Part shown: positions 52,699-61,500 of the stretch, piece by piece | Layout of the letters: each line of letters opens with the position of its first letter | Position numbering within the stretch: the stretch's first letter is position 1 | Assembly: GCF_018966525.1 (NCBI RefSeq) | Contig: NZ_CP076607.1 | Location: 2,356,001-2,420,000 of the forward strand | Reading direction: 5' to 3' | Source of the DNA: Paenibacillus sophorae | Lineage (GTDB): Bacteria; Bacillota; Bacilli; Paenibacillales; Paenibacillaceae | DNA: 64,000 nucleotides | Notes under the pieces: generated by a model | Seen by the model: only the letters and a program-made list of their open reading frames with translations | What the model was told of the DNA's origin: nothing | Database searches by the model: none | Position numbers and translations under genes: made by a program

Positions 52699-53880
52699 AT
52701 GATGACGGAAATAGAAAAAATAACAGCCAGCCGGAAACAGGATCCGCAAACCCTTGTCGTTCATGACAAACACGACGAGCGCCATCAAGGTTCTGTTACG
52801 GTACCGCAATACCAGACCAGTCTGTTCAGCTTTGCCACCCACGCGGAGTTTGACCATGCGGCGGCGGAGGAGCCGGACCGGCCGATGTATTCGAGGGGCA
52901 ATAATCCGACCGTTCAACAGCTGGAGCAGCGGCTCGCTCAGCTTCAGGGAGGAGAGAAAGCCCGCTGCTTTGCATCAGGCATGGCCGCCATCTCGACAGC
53001 CATCTTGGCTGCTGTCCGCACGGGGGATCACATCGTATGCGTCAGCCAGGTTTACGGTCCGACCCGCAAGCTGCTGGAGAATTTTCTAACCAAATTCGAC
53101 GTGGAATTCACTTTCGTGGACGGCGCTTCCCGGGAAGCTCTCTGGTCGGCCGTGCGCGGCAACACCAAATTATTTTACCTGGAAAGCCCGACCAGCTTGC
53201 TGTTTCAGCTTCAGGACTTGAAGTACTGTGCGGAGCTGGCAAAAAGCATCGGCGCGTTGACCTATATCGACAATACATGGGCGACGCCTTGTTTTCAAAA
53301 TCCGTTCTCGCTGGGCATTGATCTTGTCCTTCATTCGACAAGCAAGTTTATCGGAGGGCACAGCGATGTGATCGGAGGGGTCGCTATCGGCTCGAAGGAG
53401 CTGATTGGGCGGATCAACGAGAGCGAGTATTTGCTGCTCGGCGGAGTCATGACTCCCCATACCGCTTCGCTGACCATGCGCGGACTGCGCACGCTGCCGC
53501 TTCGCATGGAGCGGTTTGAAAAGAACGGCCTGCAGGTCGCTAAAAGCTTGGAACAGCTCCCGCATGTCCTCAAAGTCCATCATCCCGGACTGCCTTCGCA
53601 TCCGCAATATGAGCTGGGGAAGGAGCAGATGGCCGGGTACAGCAGTGTGTTCGCATTTGAGACGGACCTGCCGGTCGATGTGATCAAGAAGTGGGCGGAC
53701 CACCTGGAATATTTCCGGATTGGCGTAAGCTGGGGAGGGTATGAAAGCCTAGTGACCGTTCCAACCCTGCCGGAAGGCTATGAATCGGTATCCGGTCCGG
53801 TTGTCCGTTTGTATGTCGGTCTGGAAGATCCCGAGCTGCTGATCGAGGATATTAAGCAGGCCTTCAAGAAGGTGACCTGA
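52699..53880 (+). CDS. Cys/Met metabolism PLP-dependent lyase or synthase
   Basis: 393 residues from ATG 52699 (or 52702), with GAAAGGA 9 bases upstream. Family marks of the gamma family: YSRGNNPTVQQLEQRLAQLQ, CFASGMAAISTAILA, VSQVYGPTRKLLENF (Tyr-Gly motif with Pro where methionine gamma-lyase has Cys), YIDNTWATPCFQNP and the PLP Lys in HSTSKFIGGHSDVIGG. It may be a cystathionine gamma-synthase, beta-lyase or a C-S lyase. It is odd to find it at the end of a sugar import operon, 33 bases behind the permease. Confidence 0.9.
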   Translation: MMTEIEKITASRKQDPQTLVVHDKHDERHQGSVTVPQYQTSLFSFATHAEFDHAAAEEPDRPMYSRGNNPTVQQLEQRLAQLQGGEKARCFASGMAAISTAILAAVRTGDHIVCVSQVYGPTRKLLENFLTKFDVEFTFVDGASREALWSAVRGNTKLFYLESPTSLLFQLQDLKYCAELAKSIGALTYIDNTWATPCFQNPFSLGIDLVLHSTSKFIGGHSDVIGGVAIGSKELIGRINESEYLLLGGVMTPHTASLTMRGLRTLPLRMERFEKNGLQVAKSLEQLPHVLKVHHPGLPSHPQYELGKEQMAGYSSVFAFETDLPVDVIKKWADHLEYFRIGVSWGGYESLVTVPTLPEGYESVSGPVVRLYVGLEDPELLIEDIKQAFKKVT

Positions 53881-53937
53881 TTTACATAGCCTTCTAGTGG
53901 GTGTCTTGGGAAAATAAAGTATTTTCTTAGTGTGTAG

Positions 53938-53974
53938 AGGACGCAGCCCAAGCGAAGGAGCGGGAGCGTCCTTT
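53938..53974 (+). terminator. hairpin behind the PLP enzyme gene
   Basis: AGGACGC and GCGTCCT pair across a long loop with an inner GCCC/GGGA-like pairing; the T tract is short. Confidence 0.5.
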
Positions 53975-54085
53975 AATATTTGTTGAAAGGTCAGGATAGC
54001 ATTTTAATTAACATTTGAAGATTTACGTCTATCCTAGCCATAGAATATTTAAATAGTAGAAGAGAAAATAGCAACAGCTTTTTAC

Positions 54086-54106
54086 GCGGCTTCAGGCCGC
54101 TTTTTT
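54086..54106 (+). terminator. rho-independent terminator in the gene-poor region
   Basis: GCGGC, TTCAG loop, GCCGC, then six T. No gene is seen just upstream, so it may belong to a lost gene. Confidence 0.75.
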
Positions 54107-54120
54107 GATAAAAACGATGA

Positions 54121-54339
54121 TCAATTGGTTACGGTAAAGAAAATCATCTCTCAGAATACTGGATACAAACAATCCCCATGTTTATGGAGTATCGGAATAT
54201 TTGTTCTTTCTTCTGGTGGTTAGGTGAATGGGATGGCGATGAGAGTCGTCTTACAGTGGACCATCGGAATGCAATCAATTATGCGGTTAAACTTATTGAA
54301 AGAAGTTTACCTTTCGATGGTTGTGATGTTCAAATCTAG
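54121..54339 (+). pseudogene. possible C-terminal gene remnant, 72 codons
   Basis: The frame is open from a stop at 54118 to TAG 54337-54339. It reads ENHLSEYWIQTIPMFMEYRN, then SFFWWLGEWDGDESRLTVDH and a KLIERSLPFDGCDVQI end. An ATG at 54178 would give 53 residues but no ribosome site precedes it. A terminator follows 63 bases later. It has the composition of a real protein, perhaps a small immunity-like protein, but I do not recognise the family. Confidence 0.35.
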
Positions 54340-54401
54340 AGAATCATTTCCGTTTGGTGATTAAGCTCTAACGGATTACGATAGCTGAATAACCATCAAG
54401 A

Positions 54402-54430
54402 GGCTTCCGCAATTGAACGGGAGCCTTTTT
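54402..54430 (+). terminator. rho-independent terminator after the remnant
   Basis: GGCTTCCG and CGGGAGCC pair with one G-U, 8-base loop, then TTTTT. Confidence 0.75.
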
Positions 54431-54469
54431 CAACTAAAGGGCAGTAGAGTTAAACAAAGGAATGTATAA

Positions 54470-54634
54470 TGTATTTTTCTAGGTGTAGTTTTTTTAACGA
54501 TAGTGGTTTTTTATTTGTTGTCTAGTTTATTAAATCCTGTTGGTGATGAAGGATTACTAATAGTTATATGTTTAGTTATTTCTCATCAAATCTCTTTTCT
54601 CACTGCTTACGTAATCACGAATTCGAAAAAATGA
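54470..54634 (+). pseudogene. possible frameshifted small membrane peptide
   Basis: 54 codons reading a two-helix membrane peptide: LGVVFLTIVVFYLLSSLLN and LLIVICLVISHQISFLTAYV. No start in frame; ATGTATAATG upstream is in another frame, and a run of seven T sits between, so a slip may have broken the gene. Confidence 0.3.
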
Positions 54635-54661
54635 CCTTTAAGCTAAAGGGCAGGTCAGCGC

Positions 54662-54679
54662 AATCAAGAGCTCTTGATT
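54662..54679. repeat. 18-base perfect palindrome
   Basis: AATCAAGAGCTCTTGATT. No gene start lies close to it; meaning unknown. Confidence 0.5.
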
Positions 54680-55221
54680 TATGATACGGTTCACCGTAAA
54701 TTATCCTCCAACTTGTCAGATTGGTTGGCAAACTTCATATTTCATATACTCGGTAAATCAACTTGAAACATTTCAAAACCATAAAACGAACATTTTGAAA
54801 TTGCTAACCCCCTTCAGATTATCACCATTTCGAATAGCATAGTTTTTGACATACTCGATCCTCGGGGCGGTAGCGGGATTATGTTGGCTTCTAATGCCTA
54901 TCTTAGTTGTAAGGGCTGATGCAAGGCTAGGGGCGTCAGAATGATTCTAGACAGTCGGTTGAGGTAGAAAAGGTGGGGGGGTTACATCACTCTTACCATT
55001 CATGGGTTTGGAAACAAGGTATGCACATCCGTCGCCCGACTATGAGCAAGATTTGAGCCGTTTACGAAACTGTAAATTATAGTATGAAGTAAAATAAGCT
55101 AACGGACAGGATAGTTAAATCTTCGGGGGTGAAAAGATTTTATACCTTGCATTATAGAGTAATCTATATTATAAATAAATTACAAATGATTACAATTGCT
55201 GTGTGGTATGGAGGTGAGAAT

Positions 55222-55563
55222 ATGGAAGTTAATAAAGAGGTATTAAAAGGTCATATAGACACGATAATACTCTCCCTGTTGTACAACAAAGAAATGTACG
55301 GCTACGAACTTGCCAAATTAGTACGAGAAAATAGCAGAGAACAATTCGAATTGAAAGAAGGCACGCTTTACTTATCACTGAAGCGGCTGGAAACAAACGA
55401 GTGGATTTCTTCTTACTGGAGTGACGATCAAGGACCAGGCGGAAGAAGGAAATATTATAGAATCACGCCCTTGGGCAAAGAAACATTCAAACAAAAACGC
55501 TTGGAATGGCAGTTCATCAAAGGAATAATTGATTCATTTTTGGAGGGGGGAGATAGGAAATGA
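55222..55563 (+). CDS. PadR family transcriptional regulator
   Basis: 113 residues from ATG 55222, behind GGAGGTG. The open frame extends to 55129, but the extension is unlike the family. Winged helix: GHIDTIILSLLYNKEMYGYE, LKEGTLYLSLKRLETNEWIS and GPGGRRKYYRITPLGKETF. Small PadR proteins of this kind control a membrane protein encoded next to them. It overlaps the HAAS gene by 4 bases. Confidence 0.92.
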   Translation: MEVNKEVLKGHIDTIILSLLYNKEMYGYELAKLVRENSREQFELKEGTLYLSLKRLETNEWISSYWSDDQGPGGRRKYYRITPLGKETFKQKRLEWQFIKGIIDSFLEGGDRK

Positions 55564-56387
55564 AGCAAATCGAAACATTTGTCGATTCTGTCTATCAAAA
55601 CGCTGGTGGAAACAAAAAAGAAATAAACGAATTAAAAGCTGAAATGAGAAGCCACCTTCTGGAAGCAGTACACGAATTGAAAATAGAAGGGAAATCGGAG
55701 CAGGAAGCAGTTCAGCTCGCAATCGAACGTTTTGGTGGAGAACAGGAAATGCGTTTCGAAATTTCTCAGCTTTATCACAAACAAAGGCTATTTGCAAAAG
55801 GGGTGTTGTTTGCAGCTATAACGGTACTTATCGTCGCTATATTTTCGTTTCAATTCCTGTATCAACGAGATTATTTGAGCAGTAATGATTTTCCTCATCG
55901 CATTAACGAAAAGATAATTGACAGTCTAAAAGACCACGAATCAATAACAGAAGAAGTAAAAAAAGAAGTTGAATCCATCGTACAAAGCAATAGAAGCGTA
56001 AACAAAATAGAAATATATAATACCAAAGGTTTAGAGGGGAATGAGTTATTTAATTACTTGGAGAACTCTAAACCTATTTATTCTTACTCTGAAGATGTTA
56101 ATACGCCAAGATGGCTATGGGCTGGGTACTATCGTGGTGGTAATGGGATGGGAGATTGGTTTGTTTACACGTCAGCATTCGGTTATTATGTAATATCCAT
56201 TTTAATTCTGGTATTGGGAATCGCTCTTTATTGGGCTTTATTCACAATCTGGGCAATTATCTATGCTTTCCATACGACAAAGAAAGCGAGTGTCTTATGG
56301 ATGCTGATTTTCTTATTTTTTAACATTATCGGTTTCGTGGGCTTTCTTTTGACTAATAAAAGGTTTTTTAAACGTATTCAAATTTAA
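55560..56387 (+). CDS. HAAS-domain membrane protein
   Basis: 275 residues. The N-terminal HAAS domain is residues 1-75 (KEINELKAEMRSHLLEAVHE, EQEAVQLAIERFGGE). A helix at about 80-98 follows (VLFAAITVLIVAIFSFQFL), then an extracytoplasmic region of about 110 residues, then two or three helices (YVISILILVLGIALYWALF and WMLIFLFFNIIGFVGFLL). PadR-HAAS pairs form signalling modules, often with an ABC or efflux partner; none is seen here. A terminator follows. Confidence 0.85.
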   Translation: MKQIETFVDSVYQNAGGNKKEINELKAEMRSHLLEAVHELKIEGKSEQEAVQLAIERFGGEQEMRFEISQLYHKQRLFAKGVLFAAITVLIVAIFSFQFLYQRDYLSSNDFPHRINEKIIDSLKDHESITEEVKKEVESIVQSNRSVNKIEIYNTKGLEGNELFNYLENSKPIYSYSEDVNTPRWLWAGYYRGGNGMGDWFVYTSAFGYYVISILILVLGIALYWALFTIWAIIYAFHTTKKASVLWMLIFLFFNIIGFVGFLLTNKRFFKRIQI

Positions 56388-56752
56388 TCAATAATTATTT
56401 GATTAGGCTGACGGGAAACGATAGTGTAATAAAAGGGAAGTTCTGTTCAAAAACCCACTTCCGTCAAAGGAGTGGTTTTTTGTTTTATATTGATATGTAA
56501 ACCTTGTGGTCAAACTGTACTTTGTGTTTAGATACATTACGGTGAACCTTATCATAAATGAGATGTCAAACCATTCATCCGATTCTCTGTGCTTCTTGTC
56601 AATCCTGCGGATGCATCAACTGGTGAAATAACACCGTTAAGCTGCTTGCGGACACACTTTAGCTGGGTTGTAAGCATTTACTCCTCGAATGGAATGCATC
56701 TTCTTGGCAGTAGAGGAAGGGGTCTTTTCTCCAATTATTGATAAAGCAAAAA
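56388..56752. other. intergenic region with terminators only
   Basis: Apart from the HAAS terminator (56449-56482), I see nothing I can support. Confidence 0.6.
56449..56482 (+). terminator. rho-independent terminator of the PadR-HAAS operon
   Basis: AAAAACCCACTTCC pairs with GGAGTGGTTTTT (one bulge) around a 6-base loop, followed by TTTTTT. Confidence 0.85.
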
Positions 56753-56771
56753 AGCCGACAATTTGTCGGCT
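56747..56771 (-). terminator. rho-independent terminator behind the allantoinase remnant
   Basis: Minus strand: AGCCGACA and TGTCGGCT pair perfectly around 3 bases, then six T. It shows that the gene was once a proper transcription unit. Confidence 0.85.
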
Positions 56772-56825
56772 AAAGAGGAGAAGCTTGTACCGCCTGAATG
56801 TTCCAACTAAATTTCACACAAATAG

Positions 56826-57689
56826 CTACCGAACCCATTGCCCGGAGCATTCTCCTTGAATGCCGTGTTTGCGGTCGTAAACGACTTTTCCACGGCTTAG
56901 GGTCATTTGCACGGCGCATTTCAGTGTATGCCCAATATAAAGACTATGCGGATGCTTGGACAGCAGATCTTCCTGTTCAACGGTTCGTTCCATATTCCTA
57001 TCCAACAAGACCAAATCGGCGTCAAAACCGGTAGATATAGCCCCCTTATAAGGATGTAACCCAAACCGCATAGCCGGATTCGTTGATAGATATTTGGCAA
57101 TTTGCGGCAGTGGCATATTTTGGTTCAGATGAGCTTCGGTCACTATGGCCTCCAATGAGAACTGGCCTCCGGAAATCCCGCCCCAAACTTCAAACATATT
57201 ATCCGGATGATCAAATTTCATAAAGGAAGGACAAGGAGAGTGATCCGAGGTAATCATATCGATCTTTCCATTCCGGAGCTGTTCCCACAATTGTTCCTTG
57301 GCTTGATCGTTTCGGAGCGGCGGGGCGCATTTGGCGGAAGGGCCAATCCGTTCAAAATCATCTTCTGTGAACAACAGGTAATGCGGACAGGTTTCAAGCG
57401 TCACGTCCAATCCGCTTTGCTTCGCGCGTTCAATCATTTCCACGGTCTTCGGATGGCTGATATGGACAAAATGCAGCGGACAACCCGTCTCTTCAGCATA
57501 TAGCAAGGCGCGGCTGACCGCTTCCATCTCGGCAAGCGGGGGGCGGGATTCCACATAATCGCGGACCGTTACTTGCCCGTTGGAACATTTTTCCCGGGTC
57601 AATTCTTGGGTGATTGCCTCACTTTCTGCATGAAGCGCCAGAACTTTATTCAGCCCAGCTATTTTTTCCATTCCCCGGTAGAGGGTCAT
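56826..57689 (-). pseudogene. N-terminally truncated allantoinase (dihydroorotase superfamily)
   Basis: 287 residues, while the family has about 450. What remains is MTLYRGMEKIA, LALHAESEAITQE (metal His), LHFVHISHPKTVEMI (metal His), CPHYLLF, CAPPLRND, MITSDHSPCP (Asp) and the C-terminal GFDADLVLLDR part. The N-terminal third with the His-x-His metal site and the carboxylated Lys is missing, since an in-frame TAA stands directly in front of the ATG, with no ribosome site. So it is very likely an inactive remnant of an allantoin-degrading enzyme; the breakpoint is in AT-rich DNA at about 57690. Terminator kept. Confidence 0.8.
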
Positions 57690-57983
57690 TTATTCATTAT
57701 TTAAACTTAACAAAAGAAAATCAGAAAATTATTCACTTTGCATAAAAAAAAGGAGGGGGAATAGGTAATTATTGAAGATTAAGGGAAATTAAAATGTCAG
57801 AAAAACTACCGTTATAAGACGCGGTCTGTCTTCCTTGGAAGTACGCCCGCGGACGTTTTTATTTGCACGTTATTTTTTATTACATGTTTCGCTTGTAATA
57901 CAAAAATAAAAACCCTTGGTTCACAAGGGTTTTAGCGAAGCATGTAATAACGCTGGATGGCGGAATACAACAGGGACGGTATA
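57690..57983. other. intergenic region with nested inverted repeats
   Basis: No gene. Contains an AAGGAGGGGG stretch at 57750-57759 with no frame behind it, a hairpin near 57817-57861 (CTTCC/GGAAG core), and the nested terminator at 57877-57950. Confidence 0.6.
57877..57950 (-). terminator. nested inverted repeat and terminator of the P-type ATPase operon
   Basis: The outer arms (57877-57893 and 57934-57950) are 17 bases with one mismatch (TTATTACATGTTTCGCT). The inner hairpin is AAAACCCTTG / CAAGGGTTTT (57909-57933), perfect. On the minus strand the inner hairpin is followed by TTTTTATTTTTG, a good terminator for the genes at 57984-63281. Confidence 0.85.
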
Positions 57984-58208
57984 TCAACGGATTCTGGAAA
58001 AAGAGATCCAACTCAGCAGGTTGATCCGCGATTTTTTCCCCTTATCCTTGACCATACCGTAGAACTGCCCTAAAAACTGCTCCCACTTGCCGCCGATCTC
58101 TTTGCTGGAGGTTTGATTTTCCATCACGGTATGTATGCTTTGATTGATGGCTTCCTCCAAATGCGCCAGCGCTTCCTGAAGATGCTGATCAATCGTTTGA
58201 TTCTGCAT
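57984..58208 (-). CDS. small protein of unknown function in the P-type ATPase operon
   Basis: 74 residues, mostly helical: QTIDQHLQEALAHLEEAINQ and KWEQFLGQFYGMVKDK. Amphipathic, no membrane segment. It overlaps the gene upstream by about 20 bases, so both are probably translated together. I do not recognise a family. Confidence 0.65.
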   Translation of the reverse strand: MQNQTIDQHLQEALAHLEEAINQSIHTVMENQTSSKEIGGKWEQFLGQFYGMVKDKGKKSRINLLSWISFSRIR

Positions 58209-58488
58209 GCAATGTGCCTCCAGTCTCTTCGAATGTAGCGGATTCCGCGGAAATGTCCTGATCGAGCTTCTTTCTCATCCGTTCGAACTGGGCTTCGGCG
58301 ACAATGTCTTCAATTTCATCGCGAGTGATTTGCATGGCGTATTGGATACGGTCCGTCAAACCTGCGGCACCTTGCATCCCGGTTGCTGCAAGCGGCTTTA
58401 AGGTGTTTTTCATAATTGGCCAAAGCGTGGAGGCTGCAAATGCGAGTGCAGTGCCCACGATAAGTCTGTCCGCGTTTCTTTCCAGCAT
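58189..58488 (-). CDS. DUF5132-like small membrane-associated protein
   Basis: 99 residues. One hydrophobic N-terminal segment (LIVGTALAFAASTLWPIM), then PLAATGMQGAAGLTDRIQYA, and a charged coiled-coil (EIEDIVAEAQFERMRKK). This pattern resembles DUF5132, which is often encoded next to large P-type ATPases. Its ATG at 58488 follows TTAGGGAGGTTACCGAAC. Function unknown. Confidence 0.7.
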   Translation of the reverse strand: MLERNADRLIVGTALAFAASTLWPIMKNTLKPLAATGMQGAAGLTDRIQYAMQITRDEIEDIVAEAQFERMRKKLDQDISAESATFEETGGTLHAESND

Positions 58489-58544
58489 GTTCGGTAACCT
58501 CCCTAAAGTTGATATGGAAATGATATGAAAAGCCTATCCCGCAG

Positions 58545-61500
58545 CTAGGCCGCGGAATAGGAGAGGGCCGCCGTGCCCGTCTTATCGTCCTTTCTTTCGA
58601 GGAAGGACAGAATCGGCCTCGAGAGCCAGGAAATCGAACCTGCGACGAGCAGGATTGGCCCCCAGAGCTGCAGGGGAATTGGCGCGGTATGGAAAAAATG
58701 GTTGAGCGGAGGTACATACAGCGCGCCCAGCAGGGCGAGCCAGGAGATGCTCAATGCGCCAACGAGGAAGCGGTCTTTACTCCAATCGCCCACCGTTTGC
58801 TCGGTGCCTTCCTGGCGCCAGGAGAACGTTTGGATCAGCTGGCCTGCCACCAGCGTCGCGAAAGCGACGCTTTGCGCCACAGCCACGGGCTGCCCGGAGG
58901 CCAGAGCCAGACCAAACAGACCGAGCGATCCAGTGCCAAGCAGTACTCCGCGCGTGATGACCTTGCGATACAGCGGCTTGTCCACGATGTTCGCCCGTTT
59001 CGTGCGCTTTGCTTTGCTGCCTGGGTTGACGGCCAGAACCATGGCTGGCAGCGCGTCCGTCAGCATGTTCATCAGCAAAATTTGAATGGGCACAAGCGGA
59101 ATCGGCATACCGGCAATAACCGCAACACTCGTCACCAGAATTTCCGCGAGATTGCCTGTGAGCAGACAGCCAAGCGCCTTACGGATATTGCCGATAATTG
59201 TACGGCCTTCCTTGACCCCCTCTACGATCGAGCCGAAGTGGTCTTCTTTCAGCACGATATCGGCGGTGGCTTTGCTGACCTCCGTGCCGGCCTGGCCCAT
59301 CGCGATCCCGACGTCAGCCCGCTTGATCGCTGGGCTGTCATTCACGCCATCCCCGGTCATGGCGACGATATGCCCTTTTTTGCGCAGCATGCTGACGATA
59401 CGCAGCTTATGCTCCGGCGTCATTCGGGCAAAGATGGACACCCGGTCGACAGACTGCTCGAGTTCCTCGTCGCTCATCCGGTCAAGCTCGTGGCCTGTGA
59501 GCACTTGACCCGGCCGGTTGCCGTCAGTAATTCCGATCTGCTCGGCGATGGCGATTGCCGTGATCGGATGATCTCCGGTAATCATGACAGGCTTCACGCC
59601 AAGGGAAAGCGCTTCTTCGATGCTTTTTCGCACATCAGCCTTCGGGGGGTCGATCATGCCGGCCATGCCGACGTAGATCATATCCCGCTCGTCGAGGTCT
59701 GCCTGCTGGTCATGCTCATCCGCTTCCAGCGGACGGTAGGCGAAGCCAAGCACACGCAGAGCGCTGGAAGCGAGCCGTTCGCTTTCCTTCAGGATATCCG
59801 CTCGAAGCTGCTCGGTGACGGGGTACATTTCGCCGTTCTGCTGATATCTGCTGCAGCGGCGGAGAATCGATTCTACGGAACCCTTGGAGAAAATGTAACA
59901 AGCATGCCCGGACGAGGTGTCCTTGCATACAACGCTCATTTTTCCCGTGCCGGAGTCAAAAGGCACCTCCGCGCCGCGATGCCAATGGGTCAGCTGCTCC
60001 GGCTTGACCCCGCCTTTATAGGCCATGGCAAGCAGTGCGCCCTCGGTCGGGTCTCCTTGCATCGACCAGACGTCTCCTTGCTTGACCAATTTGCTGTTAT
60101 TGCACAAGCAGGCAATCTGCAGGATTCGCTGCAGCTCCGGCTGCGCGGCGGAGCTTTCATACGCCGTGGAATCCGGCAAGTCGAAGCCGCCCTCTGCCCG
60201 GCTCTTTTCCCGGAAACCGCCCTCCGGGCCGTATCCGTTGCCGGATACCTCCCAGGTGCGGCCGATGGCGGTTACTTGCCTAACCGTCATTTCATTTTTC
60301 GTCAGCGTGCCGGTTTTGTCCGTACAGATGATCGTCGCATGGCCCAGTGTCTCGAGTGCGGACAGCTTGCGGACGAGCGCATTTTTCTTGGACATGCGGT
60401 AGATTCCTGCACTCAGCGCGATCGTAATAGTAACCGGAAGCCCTTCGGGAATCGCCGAGGCGACGAGCGTGATCGAGGTGCTCACCAACTGAGGAAACGG
60501 AACGCCGCGCAGAAGCCCGGAAATAAATACGATACTTCCGGCGATAAACGCCCATTTGATAAATTTTTTACTAATGGACGTAACCTTTTCCTGAAGCGGG
60601 GTGGTTGTTTTCTCATTGGTTTTGAGCAGCGACATCAGGTGGCCGAATTCCGTATTCATACCGGTTTGGACGACGACACCCAAGGCTTTTCCGCGGGAGA
60701 TATCCGTGCCCATATACAGCATGCAGCTGCGCTCAGACAGCGGGCAATCTCCTTCGGCCTCGGTCTCCTGTTTCACGACGGGGACCGATTCGCCGGTTAG
60801 CGCCGATTCGTTCACCTCAAGGTTCCACGCGCGAATCAGGCGAATATCGGCAGGCACCCGGTCGCCTGGCTCGAGGCATACGATGTCGCCCGGCACCAGG
60901 TCGATGGCGCTTATGTTTTGTTCCGCACCATCACGGATGACCTTGCTGGCCGGAGGCTGAAACTGATTCAAGCTCTCAACAATGCGCTCGGCTTTCCGCT
61001 CCTGGAATGTGCCGATCGCTGCATTGGCGAGCAGCACGGCGCCCATGGCGAGACCGTCGAACAGTCCGCCCGTAAACAGGGCGAGCACCGAGGTGCCCAG
61101 CAAAATCAGCGTTGTAAATTCTTTGAACTGGCTAGCATACGAGACGATCCAGGGGGTATGCTCCTTTTCGGCCAGCCGATTCATTCCGTACCGGCTGCGC
61201 AATTCGTTCACTTGAGCCGCCGTTAAGCCGTGCTGTACGTTAACCTGAAGCTGCTGCGTGACAGATTCCCAGGGCAAACCGTGCCACATGGCGGCTTCTG
61301 CCGTCGCCGCAACCTCGTTGTGGGCCCCGGCGGCATAGGCTGCGTCAGCGGGAAATGCTTGCTGAGCCAGCTTTTGCGAGCGGGTAAGAAAGATCAGTGA
61401 CAGGGCGTCGCTGGCTAAATTCGCAATTGGAGCGCTGAGCACGCCGAAGGCGGCAAGCAGTGATCCAATGAAATTCCACTTTTTGGTGATTTGAAAGTGC

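Larger units (their letters stand above)
53881..55221. other. AT-rich, gene-poor region with remnants
   Basis: No intact gene seen in about 1.3 kb. It contains two terminator-like hairpins (53938-53974 and 54086-54106), a possible truncated gene (54121-54339), a terminator behind it, a possible membrane peptide relic (54470-54634), an 18-base perfect palindrome (54662-54679), and a minus-strand open stretch of about 56 codons near 54770-54940 without a start. It looks like decaying DNA. Confidence 0.5.

Noticed and set aside
54770..54940. Minus-strand stretch of about 56 open codons
   Set aside because: No start codon or ribosome site and no family recognised; noted only as part of the decaying region.
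58689..60800. Plus-strand open frame of 703 codons
   Set aside because: Lies antisense inside the P-type ATPase, whose motifs are complete; composition is that of a GC-rich shadow frame.
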